Assembly (NCBI RefSeq): GCF_019904175.1 | Contig: NZ_CP061913.1 | Span: forward strand, 5,704,001-5,768,000 | Reading direction: 5' to 3' | DNA length: 64,000 nucleotides | Origin: Dactylosporangium vinaceum | GTDB taxonomy: Bacteria > Actinomycetota > Actinomycetes > Mycobacteriales > Micromonosporaceae | Shown here: piece by piece, positions 44,324-52,528 of the stretch | Position numbering within the stretch: the first letter of the stretch is position 1 | Layout: every line of letters begins with the position of its first letter | Notes under the pieces: model-generated | What the model was told of the DNA's origin: nothing | The model's input: the letters and a program-made list of their open reading frames with translations, nothing else | Database searches by the model: none | Made by a program: the position numbers and the translations under genes

Positions 44324-44473
44324 CTAGCAGCAGGGGCGGCGGCCGTCGGCGGTCCGCGCGCTCAGGATGCCGGCGGTGCCGCAGCCGAAGCCGCACGTGC
44401 CCCGCACCGGGGTCGCCTTCGCGTCAGCCGTCGGCACGACCAGCTTCAGCAGGCTGTGGGTCAGCTTCTTCAT
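44324..44473 (-). CDS. Small cysteine-containing peptide, candidate exported precursor
   Basis: This 49-aa peptide opens MKKLTHSLLKLVVPTADAKA and ends in a Gly/Cys-rich core with TCGFGCGTAGILSAR and RRPCC. The leader is amphipathic, lacks a true Sec hydrophobic core, and ends in AKA, which fits A-X-A cleavage by the S26 peptidase of the same operon. That would give a 29-residue core with four cysteines (two CxxxC and a terminal CC), enough for two disulfides. The ATG has a GGAGGAG site and overlaps the MauE-like stop (ATGA). No lanthionine, radical-SAM or YcaO enzyme is nearby, so I infer a disulfide-bonded bacteriocin or signal rather than a modified RiPP. Confidence 0.8.
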   Translation of the reverse strand: MKKLTHSLLKLVVPTADAKATPVRGTCGFGCGTAGILSARTADGRRPCC

Positions 44474-45051
44474 GTCGATCTCCTCCAGGTGGGTGGTGCG
44501 CTCCTCTGCCGGACGGCAGAAGTCTTCGGTGGGAGCAGGAACTGCCGCACGTCGTCGAGCACCGTCACAAGCGCGCCGCCGAGCACACCGGCCAGGCCGG
44601 CCAGCAGTGCGGCGCCGAGCGCCGGCGTCTCCTCCGCGAGCGCGGTGGTCAGGGCCCCGGCGACGGCGATCGCGATAAGCGCGAGGTTGCGCCCGATGTG
44701 GAACGTCCCGAGCGGCGCGGCGCTGTGCCCGAAGCACTGGCAGGTGGTGCTGATCCCGCGCCGCACGACGATCCCGATGGCCACCGCCAGCCCCGCGAGG
44801 AGCCCGGCCGCCAGCGTGAGTCCGCCGACGCCGGTTGCCCTGGTGGGTACCGCCACCAGCCCGACGATCGCCAGCTCGCACAGGACGACCAGCCCGGCGA
44901 CCGGCCGGACCAGCCGCTCCGGCAGGATTCCCATGCGCCGCGTCGAGCGCCGGAACGCCCCGAACGCCCCGGTGCTGCGGACCTTGGTGAAGGCCGAGAC
45001 CGCGAACACCGTGCCGATGAGCACCCGGCCGAACAGCCCGACGTACAGCAC
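44470..45051 (-). CDS. MauE/DoxX-like redox membrane protein
   Basis: This 193-aa membrane protein has four main hydrophobic segments and the MauE-family signature CQCFG between the third and fourth. MauE-type proteins work with thioredoxin-like MauD in disulfide formation of methylamine dehydrogenase; no mau structural genes are here. GTG 45051 has a GGGGAGG ribosome site. It is first in the operon and its stop overlaps the peptide start. It is inferred to supply oxidising power for disulfide bonds in the peptide. Confidence 0.87.
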   Translation of the reverse strand: MLYVGLFGRVLIGTVFAVSAFTKVRSTGAFGAFRRSTRRMGILPERLVRPVAGLVVLCELAIVGLVAVPTRATGVGGLTLAAGLLAGLAVAIGIVVRRGISTTCQCFGHSAAPLGTFHIGRNLALIAIAVAGALTTALAEETPALGAALLAGLAGVLGGALVTVLDDVRQFLLPPKTSAVRQRSAPPTWRRST

Positions 45052-45194
45052 CCGACCTCCCCGTTGCAGAGCCGTGAGCCGATCGTGCCGCCGCGCCGCT
45101 GGCATTTTGTTAACGGTTCGTTGGTGCGCTGGTGGCACGCGCCGATACACCGGTCGACGCCGCGCGATATATCACGTACTTATATTCAAGCGTT
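45052..45194. promoter_or_regulatory. Divergent promoter region of the peptide operon and UspA gene
   Basis: A 143-base intergenic region with an unusually AT-rich patch (45165-45200) contains the palindrome GATATATC (45166-45173). TATATT (45181-45186) lies eight bases before the UspA ATG and may be its -10. On the minus strand the peptide operon would have a leader of up to ~100 bases that includes a TTAACAAAAT tract. Confidence 0.45.
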
Positions 45195-45635
45195 ATGCTT
45201 CACGGCGTGAGAGCCACCATCCTGGTCGGCGTCGACGGCACGACGTCCTCCCTGCGCGCGGCCGCCTACGCCGTGGGGCTGGCCCGCCGCCAGCAGTGCC
45301 GGCTCGTCGCGGTGTACGTGCGCGCCCGGCCGGCGGGCATGCTGTCGCTCGTGGACACCGGCGGCGCCGCGACCACGAACGTCATCGACGCCCACGACGC
45401 GGTCGAACTGCAGCTGCGGACCGCTGTCGAGCAGCAGCTCACCGACCTGTCCCTCGACGCCCGGCTCGTCGTGCGCACCGGCGAGCCGTTCACCGAGCTC
45501 GCCACCGTCGCCGACCAGGTGCAGGCGGACTCGGTGATCGTGGGCCGCTCGGCCAGTGCCTGGCACCGCTTCGCCGGCTCCGTCGCCGTCCGCCTGGTCC
45601 GCTGCGGCCGCTGGCCGGTCACGGTGGTGCCGTAG
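45195..45635 (+). CDS. Universal stress protein (UspA family)
   Basis: This 146-aa single UspA domain opens with ATILVGVDGTTSSLRAAAYA and ends SVAVRLVRCGRWPVTVVP. The nucleotide-binding glycine motif is only partly conserved (VGRSASAWHRFAGS lacks the first glycine of G-x2-G), so ATP binding is uncertain. The ATG at 45195 lies eight bases from TATATT; GTG 45207 is an alternative. It is divergent from the peptide operon. Confidence 0.88.
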   Translation: MLHGVRATILVGVDGTTSSLRAAAYAVGLARRQQCRLVAVYVRARPAGMLSLVDTGGAATTNVIDAHDAVELQLRTAVEQQLTDLSLDARLVVRTGEPFTELATVADQVQADSVIVGRSASAWHRFAGSVAVRLVRCGRWPVTVVP

Positions 45636-45734
45636 GGCCGGCCGGTCACCGTCGCGCGTGCGGGTTGCGCGGCCCTGACTTTCCGGGACCTTCGGCCCTA
45701 CGGCGGGGTGCCCGAGATCTTGATGCTGAATGGC

Positions 45735-46769
45735 ATGAAGACACTGCTCCTGCGCGGGGGTGCCGTCGCCGTCGCCGCGGCGGCGCTGCTCGCACTGCCG
45801 ACTCCCGCCGCCGCGCACGAGAAGTGGTTCGTGCCCGACCCGGGCTCCTACCCGACCGACTGGGCCTTCATCCTGCGCCCGGTGACCGCGTCGCTGCTGG
45901 TGGCCGTCCTGCTGGCCACGGCGCTCTGGCGCTGGGTGGCGGTGCGCTTCCTGCCCGCACCGGAGCTGGGCTTCCTGCGCTTCGTGGGGCGTGTGGTGCC
46001 GTACGTGCCGCGCCTGCTCGCCATCCACCTCGGCGTCTCACTGGTGGCCGCGGCCGTGACCGGCCACTTCCTGACCCACGACCTCGAGGTCGACGAGCTG
46101 ACCGGCGGCTCGGCCCTGCTGCTGCTCGAAGGCGCGCTCGGCGTGTGGTTCATCACCGGCATCCGCCTGCGCCCGGCCGCGATCCTGCTCGCCCTGACCG
46201 GCCCGCTCGCCCTGCTGCTGACCGGCCCGGTCGGGCTGCTCTCCGCGATGGACCTGCTGGGCGTGGCCGTCTTCCTGTCCTTCGTCCCTCCCTCCGACGC
46301 CACCTTCGGCCGCGTCGAGCCGGACCCGGCAACCCTGCGCAAGGCCCTCCTCGCGCTGCGCCTCGGCGCCGGCGGGGCCCTGCTCACCCTGGCCTTCGCC
46401 GAGAAGCTGGCCAACCCGGCCCTGGCCCGCGAGACCGTCCACATGTTCCCGCGCCTGGACGTGTTCGCGCTTGTCGGCATCCACGTCCCGGTCGACACCT
46501 ACATCGCCGTGGCCGGCGCCACCGAACTGCTCTTCGGCCTGCTTGTCATCTCCGGCGCCCTGCCCCAGGCCGCCGTCCTGGTCGCGGGCATCCCGTTCAA
46601 CACGACGCTCTTGCTCTTCGGCGGCACCGAGATGCTGGGCCACCTCCCGGTGTACGGCGTCTTCCTGACCCTCCTGGCCTACGGCTCCAACCCGTCCACC
46701 GCCCGGCTGGTCCGCTGGCTCCCCGCCCTGCGCGGGCGCGCCCAGGCCCCGGTCCCCGCCACCGCGTAG
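45735..46769 (+). CDS. DoxX-like multi-pass membrane protein
   Basis: This 344-aa protein begins with a signal-like N-terminus (GAVAVAAAALLALPTPAAAH) and the extracellular motif HEKWFVPDPGSYPTDWAF. About eight hydrophobic segments follow. The C-terminal half carries DoxX-like features (LRLGAGGALLTLAFAEKLANP). Function is unknown; DoxX relatives take part in membrane redox processes. ATG 45735 was chosen; ATG 45723 is in frame. Confidence 0.75.
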   Translation: MKTLLLRGGAVAVAAAALLALPTPAAAHEKWFVPDPGSYPTDWAFILRPVTASLLVAVLLATALWRWVAVRFLPAPELGFLRFVGRVVPYVPRLLAIHLGVSLVAAAVTGHFLTHDLEVDELTGGSALLLLEGALGVWFITGIRLRPAAILLALTGPLALLLTGPVGLLSAMDLLGVAVFLSFVPPSDATFGRVEPDPATLRKALLALRLGAGGALLTLAFAEKLANPALARETVHMFPRLDVFALVGIHVPVDTYIAVAGATELLFGLLVISGALPQAAVLVAGIPFNTTLLLFGGTEMLGHLPVYGVFLTLLAYGSNPSTARLVRWLPALRGRAQAPVPATA

Positions 46770-47127
46770 CCCGCAGCCGCGGACGCCGGCGTCCGCCCGC
46801 CGGCACCGGCTCCGCGCTGCCCTCGCGGCGCAGACCGGTGCAGGCGGGTCCGGACGTGGGCGGCTCACCGTGGACGACCGCCTGACGGGTCGCCGGGCCG
46901 CCCCGGCCGTCGCCACCGCAGCGGGCCGGTCCGGCTCCTGGCTGTGGTGGGCGACGGCTGACAACGAGACGATGACCTGGCACCTGCTGGGCCCGGCCGG
47001 TGATGGCCGCGGCCCAAGTGCCCGTTACACCGGACTCGTTGTGCCGTTGGTGCGCCCCCGCTGCACCACCGGCCGGACTAGCCTGCCAGAGGCGTGTTAA
47101 AAATTTGTTGTACCGCGTTTGCCCAGC
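46770..47127. other. Intergenic region, no supported gene
   Basis: This 358-base gap separates the DoxX-like gene (plus strand) from the convergent peptide deformylase gene. Short open frames exist but have no coding character or ribosome sites. A small AT-rich patch (GTTAAAAATTTG, around 47096-47107) stands out near the right end. I see no RNA gene. Confidence 0.6.
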
Positions 47128-47649
47128 TCAGGCCCGCAGCCCGGCCTCTCGCAGCAGCTCCTCGCGCTGCTGCAGCGGGAGCCGGTCGACGTACAGCACC
47201 CCGTTGAGGTGGTCGGTCTCGTGCTGCAGGCAGCGGGCGAAGTACCCGGTGCCGGTGACCGTGATCGGGGCGCCGTGGCGGTCCTGCCCAGTCACCGTGG
47301 CGATCGACGCCCGGGGCAGCGCGGCCCGCGGGCCCGGCACCGACAGGCAGCCCTCGTCGCCCTCATCGGGCGGGGCGAGCGCGGAGGCGACCGCGAGGAC
47401 CGGGTTGACGATGTGGCCGACCTGCCGCACGTCGTCGGCGTCCGGGCAGTCGTACACGAACACCTGGAGGTCGACACCGATCTGGTTGGCCGCCAGGCCG
47501 ACGCCGCGCGCCTCGTACATGGAGGCGAACATGTCGTCGATGAGCGCACCGAGCGCGTCGCCGAACTCGGTGACGTCGGCGCAGCGGCGGTGCAGGACGG
47601 GATCGCCGTAGCAGACGATCGGCCGGGCGGTGCCCTCGGTGGTCGGCAT
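47128..47649 (-). CDS. def: Peptide deformylase
   Basis: This 173-aa iron/zinc hydrolase removes the formyl group from nascent proteins. All three family motifs are intact: GVGLAANQIG (about 49-58), EGCLSVPG with metal Cys101, and QHETDHLNG with His143, Glu144 and His147. Length is normal. A TAGACT -10 hexamer lies six bases before the ATG (47656-47661) and no ribosome site is visible, so the message is probably leaderless. It stands alone without fmt, so it may be a second deformylase copy. Confidence 0.95.
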   Translation of the reverse strand: MPTTEGTARPIVCYGDPVLHRRCADVTEFGDALGALIDDMFASMYEARGVGLAANQIGVDLQVFVYDCPDADDVRQVGHIVNPVLAVASALAPPDEGDEGCLSVPGPRAALPRASIATVTGQDRHGAPITVTGTGYFARCLQHETDHLNGVLYVDRLPLQQREELLREAGLRA

Positions 47650-47655
47650 TGATCA

Positions 47656-47661
47656 AGTCTA
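47656..47661 (-). promoter_or_regulatory. Predicted -10 element (TAGACT), leaderless deformylase start
   Basis: TAGACT on the minus strand is followed by six bases and the deformylase ATG. Confidence 0.55.
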
Positions 47662-47736
47662 CCCGGCGCGGGTGTCCGATCCCGCGGGGTCCACTGTGGA
47701 CGCCGGTGGCCCGGCACCGCCCGGCCGGCCGCCGCG

Positions 47737-48642
47737 TCAGACCTCGAGCACCAGCTTGCCGCGGGTGTGCCCGGTCGCGCTCTGCTCCTGCGCGGCCGCC
47801 GCCTCGGCCAGTGGGTACACCCGGGCCACCTCGACCCGCAGGTCGCCGGCCGCGGCCCGCCGGGCGACCTCGGCCAGGGCGGCGGCACCGGTGCCGTCCC
47901 CGGCGGAGAAGGTGATGCCGAGCTCGCGGGCGGCCGGGTCGGCGATCGTGACGATCCTCGCCCCGGTACCGCCCCGCAGCGCGACCGAGTCCGCCAGCAC
48001 ACCCGCACCGGCCGCGTCGAACACCGCGTCGACCCCCTGCGGCGCGAGCGCTCGCACCCGCTCGACAAGGCCCTCGCCGTACGCCACCGGCAAGGCCCCG
48101 AGCGAGCGCAGGTAGCCGTGGTTGCCCGGCGACGCGGTGCCGATGACCACGGCACCCAGCGCGGCCGCGAGCTGGACCGCGATGCCGCCGACCGCGCCCG
48201 CCGCGCCGTGGATGAGCAGGGTCTCGCCGTCCTTGACGCCGAGCGCGCCGAGGACCCGCAGCGCCGTCTCGCCGGACACCGGCAGCGCGGCCGCCGTCGC
48301 CCAGTCCAGGCCGGCCGGCTTGCGGACCGCCGCGGTGGCCAGGGCGTACCGCGCGTAGGAGCCCGTGTCCGTGAGCGCCAGCACCTCGTCGCCGATCGCG
48401 AGGTCCGTGACGCCCGGGCCGAGCGCGTCGACGACCCCGGCCGCCTCGATGCCCGGGATCTTCGGGAACGCGGTCGGGTACACCTGCTCCAGCCAGCCGT
48501 TGCGGATCTTCCAGTCGAGCTGGTTGAGGCCGGCCGCCCGGACCCGCAGCCGGACCTGCCCCGGGCCGGGCTGCGGCACCTCGCAGGAGGCGAGCCGCAG
48601 CACCGCGGGCCCGCCGAACTGTTCGAACACGATGGCTTCCAT
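47737..48642 (-). CDS. Zinc-independent MDR quinone oxidoreductase
   Basis: This 301-aa medium-chain dehydrogenase/reductase of the NADPH:quinone oxidoreductase type has a GroES-like N-terminus (GPGQVRLRVRAAGLNQLD) and a Rossmann motif in the form LLIHGAAGAVGGIAVQLA. The catalytic zinc ligands of alcohol dehydrogenases are absent. It ends GHTRGKLVLEV, as in this subfamily. ATG 48642 starts the conserved MEAIVFEQFGG. It is divergent from an XRE regulator that probably controls it. Confidence 0.92.
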   Translation of the reverse strand: MEAIVFEQFGGPAVLRLASCEVPQPGPGQVRLRVRAAGLNQLDWKIRNGWLEQVYPTAFPKIPGIEAAGVVDALGPGVTDLAIGDEVLALTDTGSYARYALATAAVRKPAGLDWATAAALPVSGETALRVLGALGVKDGETLLIHGAAGAVGGIAVQLAAALGAVVIGTASPGNHGYLRSLGALPVAYGEGLVERVRALAPQGVDAVFDAAGAGVLADSVALRGGTGARIVTIADPAARELGITFSAGDGTGAAALAEVARRAAAGDLRVEVARVYPLAEAAAAQEQSATGHTRGKLVLEV

Positions 48643-48694
48643 GGCGTGAAGCCTGCGCCCGGCCGCGCGGGTGGTGAAGCGGACCGGCCTGGCT

Positions 48695-48709
48695 AGGACT
48701 CGCGGTCCT
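48695..48709. promoter_or_regulatory. Candidate operator between quinone oxidoreductase and XRE regulator
   Basis: The 15-bp near-palindrome AGGACTCGCGGTCCT (mismatched only at the sixth and tenth bases) lies in the 103-base gap between the divergent genes, 37 bases before the regulator start. Confidence 0.45.
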
Positions 48710-48745
48710 TGGCTGCGCGGCGGTGGTGTCACGATGATGGGTGGC

Positions 48746-49627
48746 ATGGACCGTCAGGGGTTGGCCGAGTTCATCCGGCGGCGCCGGCAGGCCGTGGGGC
48801 CGCGGGAGGTCGGGCTGCCGGCCGGGCCCCGCCGCCGCACGCCGGGGCTGCGCCGCGAGGAGGTGGCGCTGCTGGCCGGGATGTCGGCCGACTACCTGAT
48901 GCGCCTGGAGCAGGCCCGCAGCACCCAGCCGTCCACCCAGCTGCTGCAGGCCCTGGCCCGCGGGCTGCGCCTCGACGACGACCAGCGCGACCACCTGTAC
49001 CTGCTGGCCGGGCACCGCCCGCCCGCCGGCCGGCTCGCGGGGGCGCGCGTCAGCCCGGCACTGCTCACGCTGCTCGGCCAGCTGACCGCGAGCCCGGCGC
49101 AGGTCGTCAGCGACCTCGGCGACCTGCTGGCCCAGAACGCGCTCGCCGAGACGCTGTTCGGTGCCGTCTGCTCGCCGGCGCCGCACGACCACGAGCTCGA
49201 CCACAACATCGTGTGGCGGTGGTTCCACGATCCGCGGCTGCGCGCGGCGTTCCCCGACGACGAGCACGGGTACCTGAGCCGGCTGCACGTGGCCGACCTG
49301 CGGGCCGCGGTGACCCGGCGCGGCGCCGACACGGTGGCGGCCGCACTCGTCCGGCGGCTGTGCGCGGGCAGCGCCGAGTTCGCCGGGCTCTGGGCCCGCC
49401 ACGAGGTCGCGGTCCGCCGGCGCAGCCGCCTGCGGGTCCGCCACCCGGTGGCCGGGCTGCTCGAGTTCGACGCCGAGACGCTGCTGACGCCGTCGGAGGA
49501 TCAGCGGCTGGTGCTCTTCACACCGCTGCCCGGCGGGGGCGGCCGGCCGCACCTCGCGGGTGCGCCCCACGCGCCCGGCCGTCAGCTCCCGGACGGCGGG
49601 TCCACGGCCCGATTGTCGCCCGGGTGA
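48746..49627 (+). CDS. XRE-family regulator with MmyB-like ligand domain
   Basis: This 293-aa protein has an N-terminal XRE helix-turn-helix (TPGLRREEVALLAGMSADYLMRLEQ), then an MmyB-like ligand-binding PAS-type domain (DHNIVWRWFHDP and a final ETLLTPSEDQRLVLFTP). This architecture is very common in actinomycetes beside oxidoreductase genes. ATG 48746 begins MDRQGLAEFIRRRR; in-frame ATGs at 48734 and 48737 are alternatives. The 40-residue Pro/Gly tail is poorly conserved in appearance. Confidence 0.9.
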   Translation: MDRQGLAEFIRRRRQAVGPREVGLPAGPRRRTPGLRREEVALLAGMSADYLMRLEQARSTQPSTQLLQALARGLRLDDDQRDHLYLLAGHRPPAGRLAGARVSPALLTLLGQLTASPAQVVSDLGDLLAQNALAETLFGAVCSPAPHDHELDHNIVWRWFHDPRLRAAFPDDEHGYLSRLHVADLRAAVTRRGADTVAAALVRRLCAGSAEFAGLWARHEVAVRRRSRLRVRHPVAGLLEFDAETLLTPSEDQRLVLFTPLPGGGGRPHLAGAPHAPGRQLPDGGSTARLSPG

Positions 49628-49736
49628 GCAGCGGTGTCGATCCCCCGGAAGCTGTCCGCGAAACGCGTGCCGGATCTACCCGTTGGAGGGACGATCATTC
49701 GCTCACCGGACGGATTCGCGGCTCCGCGATTCGTTT

Positions 49737-49742
49737 TATGGT
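49737..49742 (+). promoter_or_regulatory. Predicted -10 element (TATGGT), leaderless start
   Basis: TATGGT is followed by six bases and the ATG at 49749; no ribosome site is visible. Confidence 0.5.
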
Positions 49743-49748
49743 TCGGCC

Positions 49749-50519
49749 ATGATGACCGTAAAGGTTCAGCACCACCTCGACGAGGAGATCATCGGGATCT
49801 CGGTCGGCGGGGTGCTTTCCATGGAGTCCAAGCACCGCCTGCGGTCGTCCATCGGCAAGTCCCTCGTCGCGTGCCCGCGCGCCGTGATCGTCGACCTGAC
49901 CGACTTCGACGATCCGACAGGCACGGCGGCGCCGCTGTTCCAGGCCGCGCAGCGGCGTTCGTTCCGCGATCACGGGGTGTCCCTGATGTACGTGGTGCCG
50001 GCCCGCGGGCAGCTGCGGGCCCGGCTGGCCAACCCGTTCTGGCACCGGGCGCTGCGGCTGTACCGCACCCGCGCGGACGCGTACGCCTCCGCGCGGCGCG
50101 GCCCGCCCGCCCCGGACCGGTTCGTGCTCGCGCTGGAGCCCGACGACTTCGCGCCGAGCCGGGCCCGGCTGCTCGTGCACGACGCGTGCCGGCTTTGGGA
50201 CGTCCCGGAGGTGGCCACCGCCGCCTGCCGCATCGTGTTCGAGCTCGTCCACAACGCCGTGCGCCACGCCGGGACCGGCATGCACCTCACGGTGAGCCGG
50301 CGCGGCAACTACCTGCACATCGGGGTCCGCGACGGCGACTCGCGGCCGCCGGTGAAGCTGCCGCCGAGGGGCCCGGCCGCCGCGCCCGGCGACGGCCTGC
50401 GCATCGTGGACCGGGACGCGACGGCGTGGGGCTGCCTGCGCAACGCCGGCGGCAAGATCGCGTGGGCCGCCATCTGGCTGCCGCCGGGGAAGCCTCCGAA
50501 GGATGAAACACGGCACTGA
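49749..50519 (+). CDS. STAS-HATPase fusion (antagonist fused to anti-sigma-type kinase)
   Basis: This 256-aa protein joins a degenerate STAS-like domain (about 1-105; VIVDLTDFDDPTGTAAPLF stands where the Ser-containing loop should be) to an RsbW-like HATPase domain (about 125-250; IVFELVHNAVRHAGTG N-box, GDGLRIVDRDATAWG glycine region). Partner-switching proteins usually keep these two domains on separate polypeptides. The start is leaderless. The usual phospho-Ser appears replaced (DDPTG), so it may be a locked or scaffold form. Confidence 0.82.
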   Translation: MMTVKVQHHLDEEIIGISVGGVLSMESKHRLRSSIGKSLVACPRAVIVDLTDFDDPTGTAAPLFQAAQRRSFRDHGVSLMYVVPARGQLRARLANPFWHRALRLYRTRADAYASARRGPPAPDRFVLALEPDDFAPSRARLLVHDACRLWDVPEVATAACRIVFELVHNAVRHAGTGMHLTVSRRGNYLHIGVRDGDSRPPVKLPPRGPAAAPGDGLRIVDRDATAWGCLRNAGGKIAWAAIWLPPGKPPKDETRH

Positions 50520-50568
50520 CGAGCGGCTATATGTTCCCAAACCCGCCGTGGCGGGTACCAATGGTCCT

Positions 50569-51183
50569 ATGCACGGCGAGCTGGAAACGCTCGGGCGCCA
50601 CGCGCGCCCGCTGCACGGCATCCTCGGCTGGTGGGCCGTGACGAGCTTCGGTCTGCTCAGCGTCCTGGTGGCCGTGATCGCCGTGAGCTGGCCGACGTCG
50701 GTGCGGGCGGTCGGTGCGGCCGGGCTCGGGGCCTGGCTGCTGTTCACCGCCTGCGGCCGGGTCGGCGGCGGGCAGGTGCTGCGGGCCCGCTACGGCGGCC
50801 CGATCGTGCTGCAGGCCGGCCCCGGCGTCCTCGCCCTCACCGGTGTGGTGCTGCTGCGGCTGCCGCAGTTCGACCCGTCGGTCAGCATCGCCATCGGGGG
50901 CCTGGCGTTCGGGATCGCCGCCGCCGGTGACGCCGCGTCCGCCCAGCCGTACCCGAGCCTGCCCCGGCAGTGCCTTCGGGTGCGGGCGGCGGCCGGGGTC
51001 GTGGCCGCGATCGCGCTCGCCGCGACCCCCGTCATCGGGCTGATCATCGCCGCGGCCGTCGTCGGGATCGGCGAGCTCGTGCTCGCGGTGCGGCTGCTGC
51101 CGGAGGTCGAGCGGCTCGCGCAGATGGTCGAGCGGGAGGGCGGTACCCCCGAGGTGCTCTTCGCGGCCGAGGAGGAGCGCTAG
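50569..51183 (+). CDS. Six-segment membrane protein (HdeD/DUF308-like)
   Basis: This 204-aa protein has six hydrophobic segments arranged as three pairs (for example LLSVLVAVIAVSWPTSVRAVGA and VVAAIALAATPVIGLIIAAAVVG), a pattern like the HdeD/DUF308 family. It ends in a charged cytoplasmic tail (VERLAQMVEREGG). ATG 50569 was preferred to the upstream ATG 50503, which would overlap the STAS-HATPase gene. The stop overlaps the convergent TetR stop by four bases. Confidence 0.72.
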   Translation: MHGELETLGRHARPLHGILGWWAVTSFGLLSVLVAVIAVSWPTSVRAVGAAGLGAWLLFTACGRVGGGQVLRARYGGPIVLQAGPGVLALTGVVLLRLPQFDPSVSIAIGGLAFGIAAAGDAASAQPYPSLPRQCLRVRAAAGVVAAIALAATPVIGLIIAAAVVGIGELVLAVRLLPEVERLAQMVEREGGTPEVLFAAEEER

Positions 51184-51791
51184 GGCCGATCGAGCAGCCC
51201 GGCGACGAACCTGTCGAGGCCGGCGCGGATCTGCTCCAGGCTCAGGCCGAGCGTCCGGCGCTGGTGGTCGAGCAGGCTCGGCTGCATCAGTGCGAGCAGG
51301 GCGCTGGCGGCGTAGCGCGGGTCGAGGTCGCGGTGCGCGGCGGCAAGCAGGTTCGCCAGGTGCAGGTGGTAGGCGCTGTAGGGCCCGCCCGCGTAGCCGT
51401 GCGGCGTCTTGACCGAGGCGAGCAGGCGCAGGTCCCACTGCTCCTCCTGCAGGTCGAGCAGCGCGTGGACGAAGGCGCGGACGCGGTCCTCCGGGCCGGC
51501 GCCGGGGCCCAGCGGTGCCGGCCCGGCCAGGAACGCCTCCTGGAACCGGACCTCGGCCTCCTCCAGGAGCGTGTACGCGAGGCCGCTGACGTCCCCGAAG
51601 CGGCGATAGGCGGTGCCGACGCCGACTCCGGCCGCCCGGGCCACCTCGTCGAGCGCCAGGCCGGCGACGCCCTTCGCCGCGACGATGCGCTGGGCCGCGT
51701 CGACCAGGCGCTGCCGGTTGCGGGCGGCGTCGGCCCGCTCGGCCGGGGGCTGGTCGAGCAGGGGGAGGGGCGCGGGCTTGCGGCGGCTCAC
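51180..51791 (-). CDS. TetR-family regulator of wrbA
   Basis: This 203-aa regulator has an N-terminal HTH (LALDEVARAAGVGVGTAYRRFGDVSGL) and a C-terminal helical ligand domain rich in Leu and Ala. It is divergent from wrbA, and the intergenic region carries two closely matching operator-like sites, so repression of wrbA and of itself is likely. GTG start at 51791; no clear ribosome site. Confidence 0.92.
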   Translation of the reverse strand: MSRRKPAPLPLLDQPPAERADAARNRQRLVDAAQRIVAAKGVAGLALDEVARAAGVGVGTAYRRFGDVSGLAYTLLEEAEVRFQEAFLAGPAPLGPGAGPEDRVRAFVHALLDLQEEQWDLRLLASVKTPHGYAGGPYSAYHLHLANLLAAAHRDLDPRYAASALLALMQPSLLDHQRRTLGLSLEQIRAGLDRFVAGLLDRP

Positions 51792-51813
51792 GTGACGATC
51801 GTCCCATGCCTTG

Positions 51814-51868
51814 TAACCGGAACGGTTTCCACTTACGCTGGCCGAGTAAGTGGAATCAATTCCGGTTA
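51814..51868. promoter_or_regulatory. Two inverted TetR operator sites between tetR and wrbA
   Basis: Sites at 51814-51835 and 51847-51868 are 22 bp each, in opposite orientation. They match at 18 of 22 positions, differing only in the central four bases (TAACCGGAA-N4-TTCCACTTA). Their centres are 33 bp apart, about three helical turns. Each contains a GGAA-N4-TTCC dyad. Confidence 0.8.
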
Positions 51869-51890
51869 GCTGAGGGAAACGAGGCGTGCC

Positions 51891-52502
51891 ATGGGCGCGA
51901 AAGTCGCCGTCATCTACTACTCGGCCACGGGCAACGTGCACGCCCTCGCCGAGGCGATCGCGGAGGGTGCGGCCGCGACCGGCGCCGAGGTGCGGCTGCG
52001 GCGGGTGCCGGAGCTGGCGCCCGACACCGCGATCGACGCCAACCCGGCCTGGCGGGCCCACGTCGAGGCCACCCCGCACGTCGAGGTGGCCACGCTCGAC
52101 GACCTCGTCTGGGCCGACGCCTACGCCCTCGGGTCGCCGACCCGCTACGGCAACGTCGCCGCGCAGCTCAAGCAGTTCATCGACACCAGCGGCGGGATCT
52201 GGTCGGCCGGGCACCTGCAGGACAAGGCGGCGACCGCGTTCACCAGCGCCGGCAACGTCCACGGCGGCAACGAGTCCACGCTGCTCGCCCTGTACAACAC
52301 CTTCTATCACTGGGGCGCGTTCATCGTCCCGCCCGGCTACACGGACCCGGCGATCCACGCCGCGTACGGCAACCCGTACGGCACCGCCCACCCCGGCGCC
52401 GAGGGTGCGCCGTCCGCGGCCACCCTGGCGGCGGCGCGGTACCAGGGCCGCCGGCTCGCCGCGGTCGCGGCCCGCCTGCGCGACAGCGCGCTTGTGGCAT
52501 AG
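51891..52502 (+). CDS. wrbA: NAD(P)H:quinone oxidoreductase, WrbA type
   Basis: This 203-aa flavodoxin-like FMN enzyme performs two-electron reduction of quinones. The FMN phosphate loop is YYSATGNVHALAEAI, the second loop GSPTRYGNVAAQLKQFID, and the GGNESTLLALYNTFYHWG motif is diagnostic for WrbA. Length is normal. A GAGG ribosome site precedes the ATG. Expression is probably controlled by the divergent TetR through two operators. Confidence 0.95.
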   Translation: MGAKVAVIYYSATGNVHALAEAIAEGAAATGAEVRLRRVPELAPDTAIDANPAWRAHVEATPHVEVATLDDLVWADAYALGSPTRYGNVAAQLKQFIDTSGGIWSAGHLQDKAATAFTSAGNVHGGNESTLLALYNTFYHWGAFIVPPGYTDPAIHAAYGNPYGTAHPGAEGAPSAATLAAARYQGRRLAAVAARLRDSALVA

Positions 52503-52528
52503 TCGCCGGAACCGGGTACCATCTACTA

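Noticed and set aside
44324..44473. The 49-aa peptide as a lanthipeptide or thiopeptide precursor
   Set aside because: No LanB, LanC, LanM, YcaO, radical-SAM or cyclodehydratase gene is nearby; the redox neighbours favour disulfides instead.
46870..47100. Possible 76-codon gene in the gap before peptide deformylase
   Set aside because: No ribosome site, no -10 at the right spacing, and composition unlike neighbouring proteins.
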